64,000 nt of DNA. Origin: a bacterium (GTDB lineage Bacteria; Auribacterota; Auribacteria; Auribacterales; Auribacteraceae). Shown piece after piece: positions 56,296 to 64,000 of this stretch. The position numbers and the translations under genes are program-made. A model generated the notes under the pieces. It searched no databases. It saw only the letters and a program-made list of their open reading frames with translations, and was not told where the DNA came from. The DNA is taken from positions 62,001 through 126,000 of the forward strand of contig JAHDNF010000005.1 in NCBI GenBank assembly GCA_018435605.1, given 5' to 3'. Position 1 is the first letter of the stretch. Each line of letters opens with the position of its first letter.

Positions 56296-58005
56296 ATGAA
56301 CTCAGACATCATCGTAGATATTTTAAAGGCTATTGACAAAATCGACGCTACACAAGCGCAACAAATCCGCGAACGCAGTAGACAATCCGGAAAATCATCG
56401 CGCGATACGATTATAGAACTTGGTTTCGCGCAACCTCTTGAGATTGCCAAAGCTCTAGCTTACCAGTTCGGCATGGAGGTAGTTTCCCTCAGCAAAGAAC
56501 AAATCGACTCGGATCTGGTGAAGCTGGTTCCGCGGGAAATAGCCTACAAATACCGCATTATGCCGGTCAGATACGAGAACGAAATACTGACCATCGCCCT
56601 ATCAGATCCTCTTGCCCTTGATGTCATGGAAAACCTTAGATTCGAGCTTAACTGCGAGGTAGAAGGAATAGTGGCAATCGAGGAAGATATTATTAAAACT
56701 CTTGAAAAATTTTACGGCGCAGAAGAGGAAAAAATAGACACGCTTCTTAAAGATATTCAAGGAGAAAACATATCGATAGCCGGCGATCCCGCTTCGGAAT
56801 CCGAAAAGCTGGAAGGAGGCGACGAATCGGAAGACGCGCCGGTAATAAAGCTGGTCAACTTAATTATAAGCGAGGCGTTCCGTAAACGGGCAAGCGACAT
56901 TCACCTTGAGCCGATGGAACGCGATTTCCGAATTCGATACCGCGTAGACGGTGTTCTTCAGGAAATACCCAGTCCGCCCAAGCGGCTTCAAGGATCGGTC
57001 ATATCTCGCCTGAAAATCATGGCGAATCTGGATATGGCTGAACGGCGTTTGCCTCAAGACGGACGCATAAAAGTAAAGCTGGGCAAAAATAAAACAATTG
57101 ACCTTCGAGTATCCACTCTTCCGGCCAGTCACGGGGAAAGCGTGGTACTGCGTATTCTCGATAAAGGCGGGCTGACGCTCGGATTGACTGAACTTGGTTT
57201 TTTATCCGACGACGAAAAACTGATCAACCAGATAATCAGCGTGCCCAACGGAATCATGCTTATCACCGGTCCTACCGGTTCCGGAAAAACCACTACCCTG
57301 TATTCGTGTTTACACGCCCTTAATAAACCGGACCGGAAAATAATTACCGTGGAAGACCCTATAGAGTATCAGCTTCAGGGCATTAACCAAGTGCAGGTCA
57401 GATCCGATATAGGGCTGACGTTCGCAAGGGTACTGCGCGCCTGTCTGCGTCAAGCGCCCAACATAATCATGGTCGGAGAAATCCGCGACATAGAAACCGC
57501 GGAAATAGCTGTCAACGCCGCGCTTACCGGCCATCTGGTGTTTTCTACCCTGCATACCAACGACGCGCCCGGCGCGATCACCCGTCTTATAGATCAAGGT
57601 GTAAAACCGTTTCTTGTGGCATCGTCCATACGGGGTATTCTTGCCCAGCGTCTGGTAAGGTGTATATGCCAGAATTGCAAAGAATCTTACAAACCGACCC
57701 ATCGTGAACTCGAGTTGCTCGGAATCAACCCTGACGAAGCGGATGACATACTGCTTTATCGCGGCGCCGGATGTCCTACTTGCAGTAATACGGGTTATAA
57801 AGGTAGAAAAGGTATTTTTGAGATACTTGAGATGACCGACGAAATTCAACGCATGATTTACAATAAATGTTCAAGCTCTGCAATACGCGCGCGGGCACGG
57901 GAAACCGGTATGCGAAGTCTCCGTGCGGACGGCGTGCGAAAAGTCCTGAGCGGTATGACCACTATATCCGAAGTTTTACGGTTGACCCAGTCGGATACGC
58001 ATTGA
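56296..58005 (+). CDS. Type IV pilus/type II secretion assembly ATPase (PilB/GspE family), copy 1
   Basis: 569 residues from the ATG at 56296, the same length as the second copy, which supports this start; an ATG or GTG 75 bases upstream would add a cysteine-rich segment with no homology. An MshEN-like N-terminal domain (about 1-150), then the ATPase: GPTGSGKTTTLYSC (Walker A) and a tetracysteine zinc element (CICQNC, GCPTCSNTGYKGR). In the Asp box the usual RQDPD is RQAPN (Ala387, Asn389), so both aspartates are lost, although GEIRD follows. Activity may be altered. It drives pilin polymerisation if active. Confidence 0.9.
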   Translation: MNSDIIVDILKAIDKIDATQAQQIRERSRQSGKSSRDTIIELGFAQPLEIAKALAYQFGMEVVSLSKEQIDSDLVKLVPREIAYKYRIMPVRYENEILTIALSDPLALDVMENLRFELNCEVEGIVAIEEDIIKTLEKFYGAEEEKIDTLLKDIQGENISIAGDPASESEKLEGGDESEDAPVIKLVNLIISEAFRKRASDIHLEPMERDFRIRYRVDGVLQEIPSPPKRLQGSVISRLKIMANLDMAERRLPQDGRIKVKLGKNKTIDLRVSTLPASHGESVVLRILDKGGLTLGLTELGFLSDDEKLINQIISVPNGIMLITGPTGSGKTTTLYSCLHALNKPDRKIITVEDPIEYQLQGINQVQVRSDIGLTFARVLRACLRQAPNIIMVGEIRDIETAEIAVNAALTGHLVFSTLHTNDAPGAITRLIDQGVKPFLVASSIRGILAQRLVRCICQNCKESYKPTHRELELLGINPDEADDILLYRGAGCPTCSNTGYKGRKGIFEILEMTDEIQRMIYNKCSSSAIRARARETGMRSLRADGVRKVLSGMTTISEVLRLTQSDTH

Positions 58006-58024
58006 GCAGGCAAAGGAGTTTTTT

Positions 58025-59086
58025 ATGGAAATTCAGGAATTACTGCAAATAGCTATCGAGGAAGGCGCATCCGATATTCATCTGACTGTCGGCAAACCTC
58101 CTACAATACGTGTGGACGGCAAACTGATATCCCTCGAATCGACCTTGCTGGAATCGGAGGATACGAAAAATTATATGAAGAGCATCACCTCCGACGCACA
58201 CCAGCAACTTGTGCGAGAACAGGGCGGTACTGATTTCGGGTTCGCATACGGCGATCTAGCCCGTTTCAGGGTAAGTGTATTTCAGCAAAAAGGGTTTTAC
58301 GGACTTGTACTCAGGATTATTCCCAGCCGTATAAGGACACTTGAGGAAATCGGATTGCCAATGATCCTTAAAGAAAGGCTGTTCAAGCCCAGAGGGCTTA
58401 TTCTCGTTACAGGCCCTACCGGTTCCGGTAAAACGTCCACCCTTGCCAGCATGATAGACGTAATCAATATGGAAACCGATTCGCATATCCTGACTATCGA
58501 GGATCCTATAGAATATTTTCACACGCATAAAAAAGGTATCGTCAACCAGCGCGAAGTCGGCGTGGACGTGTCTAGTTTCTCAGAGGCGATCAAACGCGGA
58601 CTTCGCCAGGACCCTGACGTCATTCTGGTCGGTGAAATGCGCGATCTGGAAACCATGGAAGCGGCGATTACCGCCGCTGAAACAGGACATCTTGTGTTCG
58701 CCACGCTTCATACTACCGGAGCGACGCAAACCATAGACCGTATCATAGACGCATTCCCGACAAACCAACAGGAACAAATCCGTTCCCAGTTGTCGGTTTG
58801 TATAGAGATGATAATATCGCAACAGCTTTTGCCTCATACGTCCGGCAGAGGGCGTATCGCGGCGTTCGAGATTATGGTAAGCACTCCGTCAATTCAAAAC
58901 CTGATTCGCGACAACAAAACGTACCGAATCACATCCGACCTGCAAACCGGCGGAAAATACGGTATGCAGACATTGGATGCTTGTTTACTGCAAATGTTTA
59001 ACGACGGATATATAAGTTACGAAAGCCTGATCACAAAATGCAACGACCCCGAATGGGTGTATACAAAACTGCGTCAGGCTTCTTAA
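58025..59086 (+). CDS. pilT: Pilus retraction ATPase PilT
   Basis: 353 residues, full length. N-terminal PAS-like domain (about 1-100, EGASDIHLTVGKPPTIRVDG), then GPTGSGKTSTLASM, the Asp box RQDPDVILVGEMRD and the His box GHLVFATLHT. It powers pilus depolymerisation and twitching. GGAG sits close before the ATG. It lies between two PilB-like genes, indicating a true type IV pilus and not only type II secretion. Confidence 0.95.
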   Translation: MEIQELLQIAIEEGASDIHLTVGKPPTIRVDGKLISLESTLLESEDTKNYMKSITSDAHQQLVREQGGTDFGFAYGDLARFRVSVFQQKGFYGLVLRIIPSRIRTLEEIGLPMILKERLFKPRGLILVTGPTGSGKTSTLASMIDVINMETDSHILTIEDPIEYFHTHKKGIVNQREVGVDVSSFSEAIKRGLRQDPDVILVGEMRDLETMEAAITAAETGHLVFATLHTTGATQTIDRIIDAFPTNQQEQIRSQLSVCIEMIISQQLLPHTSGRGRIAAFEIMVSTPSIQNLIRDNKTYRITSDLQTGGKYGMQTLDACLLQMFNDGYISYESLITKCNDPEWVYTKLRQAS

Positions 59087-59101
59087 GGAAGGTTTACAGA
59101 C

Positions 59102-60811
59102 ATGAATTTTACTCAGGATCATCTTTTAGGACAACTGCTGTACGAACGGGGATTGCTCACCGAAGAACAGCTGTCGGAAGCTATGGAAGAAAAACAGCGT
59201 TCCGGCAAACTGTTGCCGTATATACTGGTTGACTATAAATATGTCACCGAACAGCAGGTGCTCGAAACCCTCAGCGCACAGCTGGGCATGGAGATGGTAG
59301 ACCTGAAAGCCTTGTCTATACCGCAGGAAATTATCGCCAAACTAAACGCTTCATGGGCGCGCATGTACAGGGTAGTTCCGGTTGATCTTTACGACAATAT
59401 CCTGACCGTGGCTATGGCCGATCCGCTGAACCCTAACATACTCGACGAACTGCGGTTTATGGTGGATTACGAAGTGCGCGGCGCAATAAGCAACGAACAG
59501 GATATATCCGCGGCGCTCGACAAATATTACGGACATGAAGACTCCGGAGATTCCATAGCCGCCTTGATCGACGGATACGACGACAGCGATATCAACCTCG
59601 AAACCGACAGCATGGATGATCGATCAGATATAAGCAACCTGACGGAAATAGCCAACGAAGCGCCGGTTATAAAACTGCTCAACCTTGTTCTTTTGCAGGC
59701 TATTAAAGATAAAGCCAGCGATATACACTTCGAACCGTTCGAAACCGATTATAAAATACGATACCGCGTTGACGGCACCCTTTACGATATGATACCGCCT
59801 CCGCGTAACCTTGCTTTGGCTGTAACGTCGCGCATTAAGGTGTTGTCCAATCTTAACGTGGCGGAACGAAGGTTACCGCAGGACGGGCGCATACAGCTAA
59901 ACGTAGGCGGAAAAGCCATAGACCTTCGCGTATCCACACTGCCCACAGCTTTCGGGGAAAGCGTTGTGATGCGTATCTTAGACCGCTCCAACGTACAGCT
60001 GGATTTGGATAAAATAGGATTGCCTGAGGACATCAAAGAACAAGTCAAATCGATCATAGAAAAACCCAACGGCATTTTCGTCGTTACCGGACCTACAGGA
60101 TCAGGCAAAACAACTACGTTGTATTCATGCCTGCGCCATGTGAACAATATAGAAACGAAAATAATCACTACCGAAGACCCTGTAGAGTACGATCTGGAAG
60201 GCGTTATACAGGTCGCCATCAGGGATTCCATAGGCCTTACGTTTGCCCGATGCCTGCGTGCAATTCTGCGCCAAGACCCTGACAAGGTGATGGTCGGCGA
60301 AATACGCGATCTGGAGACCGCTCAGATAGCGATAGAGGCGTCGCTTACCGGTCATTTGGTTTTAAGCACCCTGCATACCAACGACGCTCCCAGCAGTATA
60401 ACACGTTTGATTGATATGGGAGTAGAGCCGTTTTTGCTGACTTCCTCGCTCGAAGGGATTTTAGCCCAGAGGCTGGTCAGAAAAATCTGCCCTGACTGCA
60501 AAGAGGAATTCACCCCTACAGCAGAGATGCTGGAAAACGCGGGGCTTTCGAAATCGGAAGTAGAAGGGCTACCTTTTTATTACGGAAGAGGATGTAAAAA
60601 CTGTAACAATACCGGCTATAAAGGCCGTACCGGAATATACGAACTGCTGGTGCTGGACGACAGCATGCATCAGATGATAATTGAGCGCGCTCCGCAGGCA
60701 ACGCTAAAAGCCAAAGCCCGCGAATGCGGTATGGTAACCCTGCGGGAAAGCGGGCTGGTAAAGGTATTTCAAGGTATAACGACCCTTGAGGAAGTATTGC
60801 GCGAATCATAA
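59102..60811 (+). CDS. pilB: Pilus assembly ATPase PilB, copy 2
   Basis: 569 residues. N-terminal MshEN-like domain (HLLGQLLYERGLLTEEQLSE, a candidate c-di-GMP site), then GPTGSGKTTTLYSC, a normal Asp box (RQDPDKVMVGEIRD), GHLVLSTLHTNDAP and zinc cysteines (CPDC, GCKNCNNTGYKGR). Catalytic motifs are complete, so this is likely the main extension ATPase. AAGGA lies upstream; pilT is 15 bases before. Confidence 0.95.
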   Translation: MNFTQDHLLGQLLYERGLLTEEQLSEAMEEKQRSGKLLPYILVDYKYVTEQQVLETLSAQLGMEMVDLKALSIPQEIIAKLNASWARMYRVVPVDLYDNILTVAMADPLNPNILDELRFMVDYEVRGAISNEQDISAALDKYYGHEDSGDSIAALIDGYDDSDINLETDSMDDRSDISNLTEIANEAPVIKLLNLVLLQAIKDKASDIHFEPFETDYKIRYRVDGTLYDMIPPPRNLALAVTSRIKVLSNLNVAERRLPQDGRIQLNVGGKAIDLRVSTLPTAFGESVVMRILDRSNVQLDLDKIGLPEDIKEQVKSIIEKPNGIFVVTGPTGSGKTTTLYSCLRHVNNIETKIITTEDPVEYDLEGVIQVAIRDSIGLTFARCLRAILRQDPDKVMVGEIRDLETAQIAIEASLTGHLVLSTLHTNDAPSSITRLIDMGVEPFLLTSSLEGILAQRLVRKICPDCKEEFTPTAEMLENAGLSKSEVEGLPFYYGRGCKNCNNTGYKGRTGIYELLVLDDSMHQMIIERAPQATLKAKARECGMVTLRESGLVKVFQGITTLEEVLRES

Positions 60812-60832
60812 TAGTACGCGAGGAGTTTTGTA

Positions 60833-62092
60833 ATGCAAAAATTTAAATATGTAGCCATGACCAATCAGGGCAAAGAAGTAACCGGATTAATCGAAGCGGA
60901 AAACACCACTATCGCTATAGGCCAACTGCGGGAAAAAGGGTTGTTTCCAACAAGTATCGCCCCGGATAAAGGCGGCAAATCCGCTAACAGCCCTCGATCT
61001 AAAAATAGCGGTAAGAAAAAATCCATGCTCAATATGGAAATAAAACTGTTCACCTCAGGCAGGGTAAAGACCAGCCTGCTTGCGCTGTTCACCCGTCAGC
61101 TTGCTACCCTGATAGACGCCGGATTGCCGCTCTTGCGCAGTATAAATGTTCTGCGCGAACAGCAGTCGCAGGGCACCCTTAAAAACACGCTTGAGGATGT
61201 TGCTATGTCTGTCGAAGGCGGATCGTCGTTTTCCGAAGCTCTGGGGAAATTTCCAAAAATATTCACCCCGCTATACGTGAACATGATCAAAGCCGGAGAA
61301 GCGGGCGGTGTGCTGGAAGTTGTTTTAAACCGGCTTGCGGAATTCGCCGAGAAAAGCGAAAAACTCAAAAAAAGAATCAAATCGGCAATGGTATATCCTG
61401 CGTTCGTGATAGGCGTGGCGGCGGCGGTGCTGTCGTTTCTGGTAACGTTTATCGTGCCGAAATTCGCAGAGATGTTTTACGACCTCAAACTGGAACTGCC
61501 GTGGATGACATCGTTTCTCATCACGGTCAGCGATTTATTTAAAAAACAATGGTATATACCTCTAATAGCCATTGCCGCATTGATTGTGGTACTGAAACTG
61601 ATACGCAAATCGAAAAAAGGCAAATATCTTATAGACAAACTATTACTCAATTTTCCCCTGATCGGTATGCTGATCAGGAAGGTCGCTATTGCGCGGTTCA
61701 CCCGTACGCTGGGAACGCTTATTACCAGCGGCGTGCCTATTTTACAATCTCTTATGATTGTCAAAGACACGTCCGGCAACGAAGTCGTATCGCGCGCAGT
61801 GGAAAAAGTGCACGACAGTATTCGCGAAGGCGAATCTATAGTCGAACCGCTCAAATCGAGCACCGTGTTTCCTCCCATGGTAATCAGTATGATAGAAGTG
61901 GGCGAGGAAACCGGCGCGTTGGCGGAGATGCTCATAAAAATAGCTGATAATTACGACGAGGATGTGGATGCGGCTGTGGAAGGCTTGACATCGCTACTTG
62001 AGCCGTTCCTGATAGTGTTTCTGGCGGTTGTCGTGGGTTTTATAGTAATCGCCATGTTTATGCCGCTCATATCTTTGTTACAGCAGTTGTAA
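60833..62092 (+). CDS. pilC: Pilus/secretion inner-membrane platform protein PilC/GspF
   Basis: 419 residues with two T2SF domains (about 75-200 and 275-400), each ending in a transmembrane helix. LFTRQLATLIDAGLPLLRSI and FTRTLGTLITSGVPILQSL are the repeat signatures. It couples ATPases to the pilin pool. The gene follows PilB after 21 bases, with GAGG before the ATG. Confidence 0.95.
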   Translation: MQKFKYVAMTNQGKEVTGLIEAENTTIAIGQLREKGLFPTSIAPDKGGKSANSPRSKNSGKKKSMLNMEIKLFTSGRVKTSLLALFTRQLATLIDAGLPLLRSINVLREQQSQGTLKNTLEDVAMSVEGGSSFSEALGKFPKIFTPLYVNMIKAGEAGGVLEVVLNRLAEFAEKSEKLKKRIKSAMVYPAFVIGVAAAVLSFLVTFIVPKFAEMFYDLKLELPWMTSFLITVSDLFKKQWYIPLIAIAALIVVLKLIRKSKKGKYLIDKLLLNFPLIGMLIRKVAIARFTRTLGTLITSGVPILQSLMIVKDTSGNEVVSRAVEKVHDSIREGESIVEPLKSSTVFPPMVISMIEVGEETGALAEMLIKIADNYDEDVDAAVEGLTSLLEPFLIVFLAVVVGFIVIAMFMPLISLLQQL

Positions 62093-62102
62093 GGAGATTG
62101 CC

Positions 62103-62654
62103 ATGCGCGGACGGCAAAAGGGGTTCACGCTTATTGAACTGATGGTATCGGTTGCAATTATGGTGGTTCTTGCAGGAATCGCGTTGCCGACAATGATGTT
62201 TCACTATAAAAAAGCGAAGGTAACTAAAGCTACAGCCCAGATATCGCGTCTGGAATCGGCGATCGATCAGTTTAAGAACGATATGGGGTACTACCCTCCG
62301 GCATTAACCGCCGGCGAGTATTTCGGCGATTCCGCCACCGAGCGCGGCAAGCGTAAGGAAATCATCGAAGCTCTAAGCGGTTTCGATATAAATAAAAACA
62401 GAATCGCCCTGTATTGGGACGACCCTGACTGGAACGGTCCGTATCTGGAATGCAAAGGCAACGAACTGGACACCAACGGGCAGATGCTGGACCCGTGGCT
62501 ACAGCCGTTTTTGTTCGACGCAACGCCGTCCGGCAGGGTTCTTAAAAATACCGATACTGTGGATATTATATCCAAAGGAGCGGATAAACAGTGGGACAGC
62601 GCAAACGAATCGAGCGATAAAAACGACGATAATATATGCAACTGGCAAAAATAA
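62103..62654 (+). CDS. Major pseudopilin (GspG/PilA-like)
   Basis: 183 residues. Prepilin peptidase site RQKGFTLIELMVSV (cleavage after Gly, Phe1 and Glu5 conserved) followed by the hydrophobic helix. The globular part has an Asp-rich region typical for calcium-binding GspG (DNGPYLECKGNELDTNGQ-type loop, WDDPDWNGPYL). It is the first of four pseudopilin genes. AAGGAG precedes the ATG. Confidence 0.88.
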   Translation: MRGRQKGFTLIELMVSVAIMVVLAGIALPTMMFHYKKAKVTKATAQISRLESAIDQFKNDMGYYPPALTAGEYFGDSATERGKRKEIIEALSGFDINKNRIALYWDDPDWNGPYLECKGNELDTNGQMLDPWLQPFLFDATPSGRVLKNTDTVDIISKGADKQWDSANESSDKNDDNICNWQK

Positions 62655-62689
62655 CCGGTTTGGCCGGACTTGGGTTTAAGGAGTTGGTC

Positions 62690-63145
62690 ATGAGAAAGAA
62701 AAAAGGGTTCACATTAATAGAGTTGCTGGTGGTTCTTTCTATAATAGCTGTGATAGTAGGATTTCTTTTTCCAGCTATAAAGAAGGTTAAAGAGCAGGCA
62801 CGCAAAGCCCGCGCTAGCGCCATGATAGAAGCTATCGGCATGGCTCTGCACGCTTACAGGGCGGACTGGGGTATTTTCGGCCCGTCCGAAAGTGAACTCA
62901 ACGCGGACGGCACGTTATACAAAATGCTCACCACAACCAAATACAACGGCCCGTATATGGAACTTCGAAATCAGGATTTGAATATCAACGGTTCTAATAA
63001 ACGAATCGCCGACCCGTGGGGCGGCATTTATTCGGTTTATACAGATATAGACGGCGGAAGCAACAATGTTCCGCCTAACAACAAACACAGTTTCGATATT
63101 TCGTGCACATTGCCGGACGGTACGACGCTAAATAACTGGGATTGA
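62690..63145 (+). CDS. Second GspG-like pseudopilin
   Basis: 151 residues from the ATG at 62690 (AAGGAG at good spacing); a frame extension to 62636 would overlap the previous gene. Prepilin motif KKKGFTLIELLVVL and helix follow directly. The body (NGPYMELRNQDLNINGSNK and ADPWGGIYSVYTD) parallels the first pseudopilin, so they are paralogues. The C-terminal NNWD is short. Confidence 0.88.
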   Translation: MRKKKGFTLIELLVVLSIIAVIVGFLFPAIKKVKEQARKARASAMIEAIGMALHAYRADWGIFGPSESELNADGTLYKMLTTTKYNGPYMELRNQDLNINGSNKRIADPWGGIYSVYTDIDGGSNNVPPNNKHSFDISCTLPDGTTLNNWD

Positions 63146-63157
63146 CGGGGCTTTTAC

Positions 63158-63763
63158 ATGAAACGTGTACACGGTGGATTCAGTTTGCTCGAAATGTTGG
63201 TCGCTGTCGCGATAATGGTAATCATGACAGCGCTGGCTGTCCCGTCGCTTATGAAATTTTCTGAAGGGATGAGCTTGCGGTCTACCTCAACAGGGCTAAG
63301 CACAGTGATGCGTCTTGCGCAACGGTACGCCATCACTTACAACAGTATATACAGAGTAGACATCTCCCCGCAGGATAACAACGCGGCGATTTACAGCGGC
63401 GTATCCGGCGGCAAATTGATAGGCGACATATTTTTACCTCCGCCAATGGTAGCCATAGCAACCACTACCATCAACGGCACATCGCCGGCAGACCTGACCG
63501 GCAACGGTTCGGTTCTGTTTTATCCTAAAGGAACGGCAAGTCCGGCGTGTTACATACATCTGGTAAAAACCAACTCGTTTTTTACCGACGCAACCGATAG
63601 CGGCGGAAGTACCGTAAGTGATCCTTTAACCTATTATCAAAGCGGATATAATTATTCTACAGTCAGCGAAGATCAGAAAAAACTATGCTATACGCTCGAA
63701 CTGCGTCCGGCTACCGGCAGGGTTAACCTGCATAAAGAAGGTAAGGGAGCGCCATGGGAATAA
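63158..63763 (+). CDS. GspH-like minor pseudopilin
   Basis: 201 residues. Prepilin motif HGGFSLLEMLVAV with Glu5, helix, and a beta-rich globular domain (GLSTVMRLAQRYAITYNSIY) as in GspH/FimT. It starts 12 bases after the preceding stop. It should cap or initiate the pseudopilus. Confidence 0.82.
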   Translation: MKRVHGGFSLLEMLVAVAIMVIMTALAVPSLMKFSEGMSLRSTSTGLSTVMRLAQRYAITYNSIYRVDISPQDNNAAIYSGVSGGKLIGDIFLPPPMVAIATTTINGTSPADLTGNGSVLFYPKGTASPACYIHLVKTNSFFTDATDSGGSTVSDPLTYYQSGYNYSTVSEDQKKLCYTLELRPATGRVNLHKEGKGAPWE

Positions 63764-64000
63764 ATATGAGAAAACTCATAGCTTCTCTACGATCGCAACA
63801 GGGGTTCACTCTGGCGGAGATGGCTGTGGCTATTGCCATTCTCGCTGTTGGTGTTTTAAGTGTGCTCGCGCTGTATCCGGTAGGGTTGGTTACCGGAAAA
63901 CGGGCGGAAGATATTTTTATATCAGCCAAACAGGCGAGGCAAGTATTTGACGATCTAAACACACTTACCGGCCAGTCGCCGCCGTTTAATGCCGGAAGTT
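63754..64000 (+). CDS. Minor pseudopilin (GspI/PilV-like), 3' partial
   Basis: 82 codons are visible before the window ends. SQQGFTLAEMAVAIAILAV is a prepilin motif with Ala in place of the usual hydrophobic residue at position 4 but Glu5 kept. The helix has the VGVLSVLALYPVGL ending common in GspI/PilV. GGAG lies 5 bases before the ATG at 63754; an ATG at 63766 is possible. The gene overlaps the previous one by 10 bases. Confidence 0.8.
   Translation, partial: MGINMRKLIASLRSQQGFTLAEMAVAIAILAVGVLSVLALYPVGLVTGKRAEDIFISAKQARQVFDDLNTLTGQSPPFNAGS

Overview
The window looks like a chromosomal piece of an uncultured Gram-negative bacterium with mid-range base composition. Three things suggest a lineage such as Omnitrophota or another PVC-type group, although no rRNA is present to prove it: seven proteins with short PEP-CTERM sorting signals, a giant multidomain protein of more than 2,470 residues ending in phosphotransferase-like domains, and a type IV pilus/type II secretion cluster. 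No tRNA, rRNA, CRISPR array or intact transposase was seen.

Layout. 0-8 kb: the giant protein (open at the left edge) and a guanine-deaminase-like enzyme. 8-13.5 kb: an OFA-family transporter, a PEP-CTERM protein, a DUF2628 membrane protein, a SpoIIE/RsbU-type phosphatase and an aldo/keto reductase. 13.5-18 kb (minus strand): ferredoxin, then D-Ala-D-Ala ligase, a CHASE2 adenylate cyclase and a PsbP-like secreted protein joined by stop/start overlaps, then a half-size TauE/SafE protein. 18-23.5 kb: PEP-CTERM protein, enolase with an FtsB-like gene, a receiver protein, an HTH-cupin regulator and a PAS protein. 23.4-29.8 kb (minus): a split cobalamin-dependent methionine synthase (catalytic part plus separate reactivation domain) downstream of a DUF4175-type coiled-coil membrane protein; a TPR/gluzincin protease diverges from it. 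31.4-36 kb: an AT-rich island with five PEP-CTERM genes, an RHS-core relic, a RAYT-type palindrome and short orphan reading frames. 36.5-45.9 kb: parA-parB followed by a complete F-type ATP synthase operon with two different c-subunit genes. 45.9-51 kb: M48 protease, rsmI, an ECF sigma/anti-sigma-like unit, a secreted AMMECR1-domain protein and a DUF2062 protein. 51-56 kb: DUF2723 membrane protein, a TPR-like protein, a thioesterase and an anchored low-complexity protein. 56.2-64 kb: pilB-like, pilT, pilB, pilC and four pseudopilins, the last cut by the window end.

Two items stand out. The ATP synthase operon encodes a double-hairpin c subunit in which neither hairpin carries the ion-binding carboxylate, next to a normal c subunit with a two-glutamate, sodium-type site; this predicts a mixed rotor with an inert sector. 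The giant protein has the order swivelling-His domain, PPDK-type ATP-binding domain, HPr-like domain without its histidine, HPr domain with its histidine, which suggests a phosphorelay inside one polypeptide.
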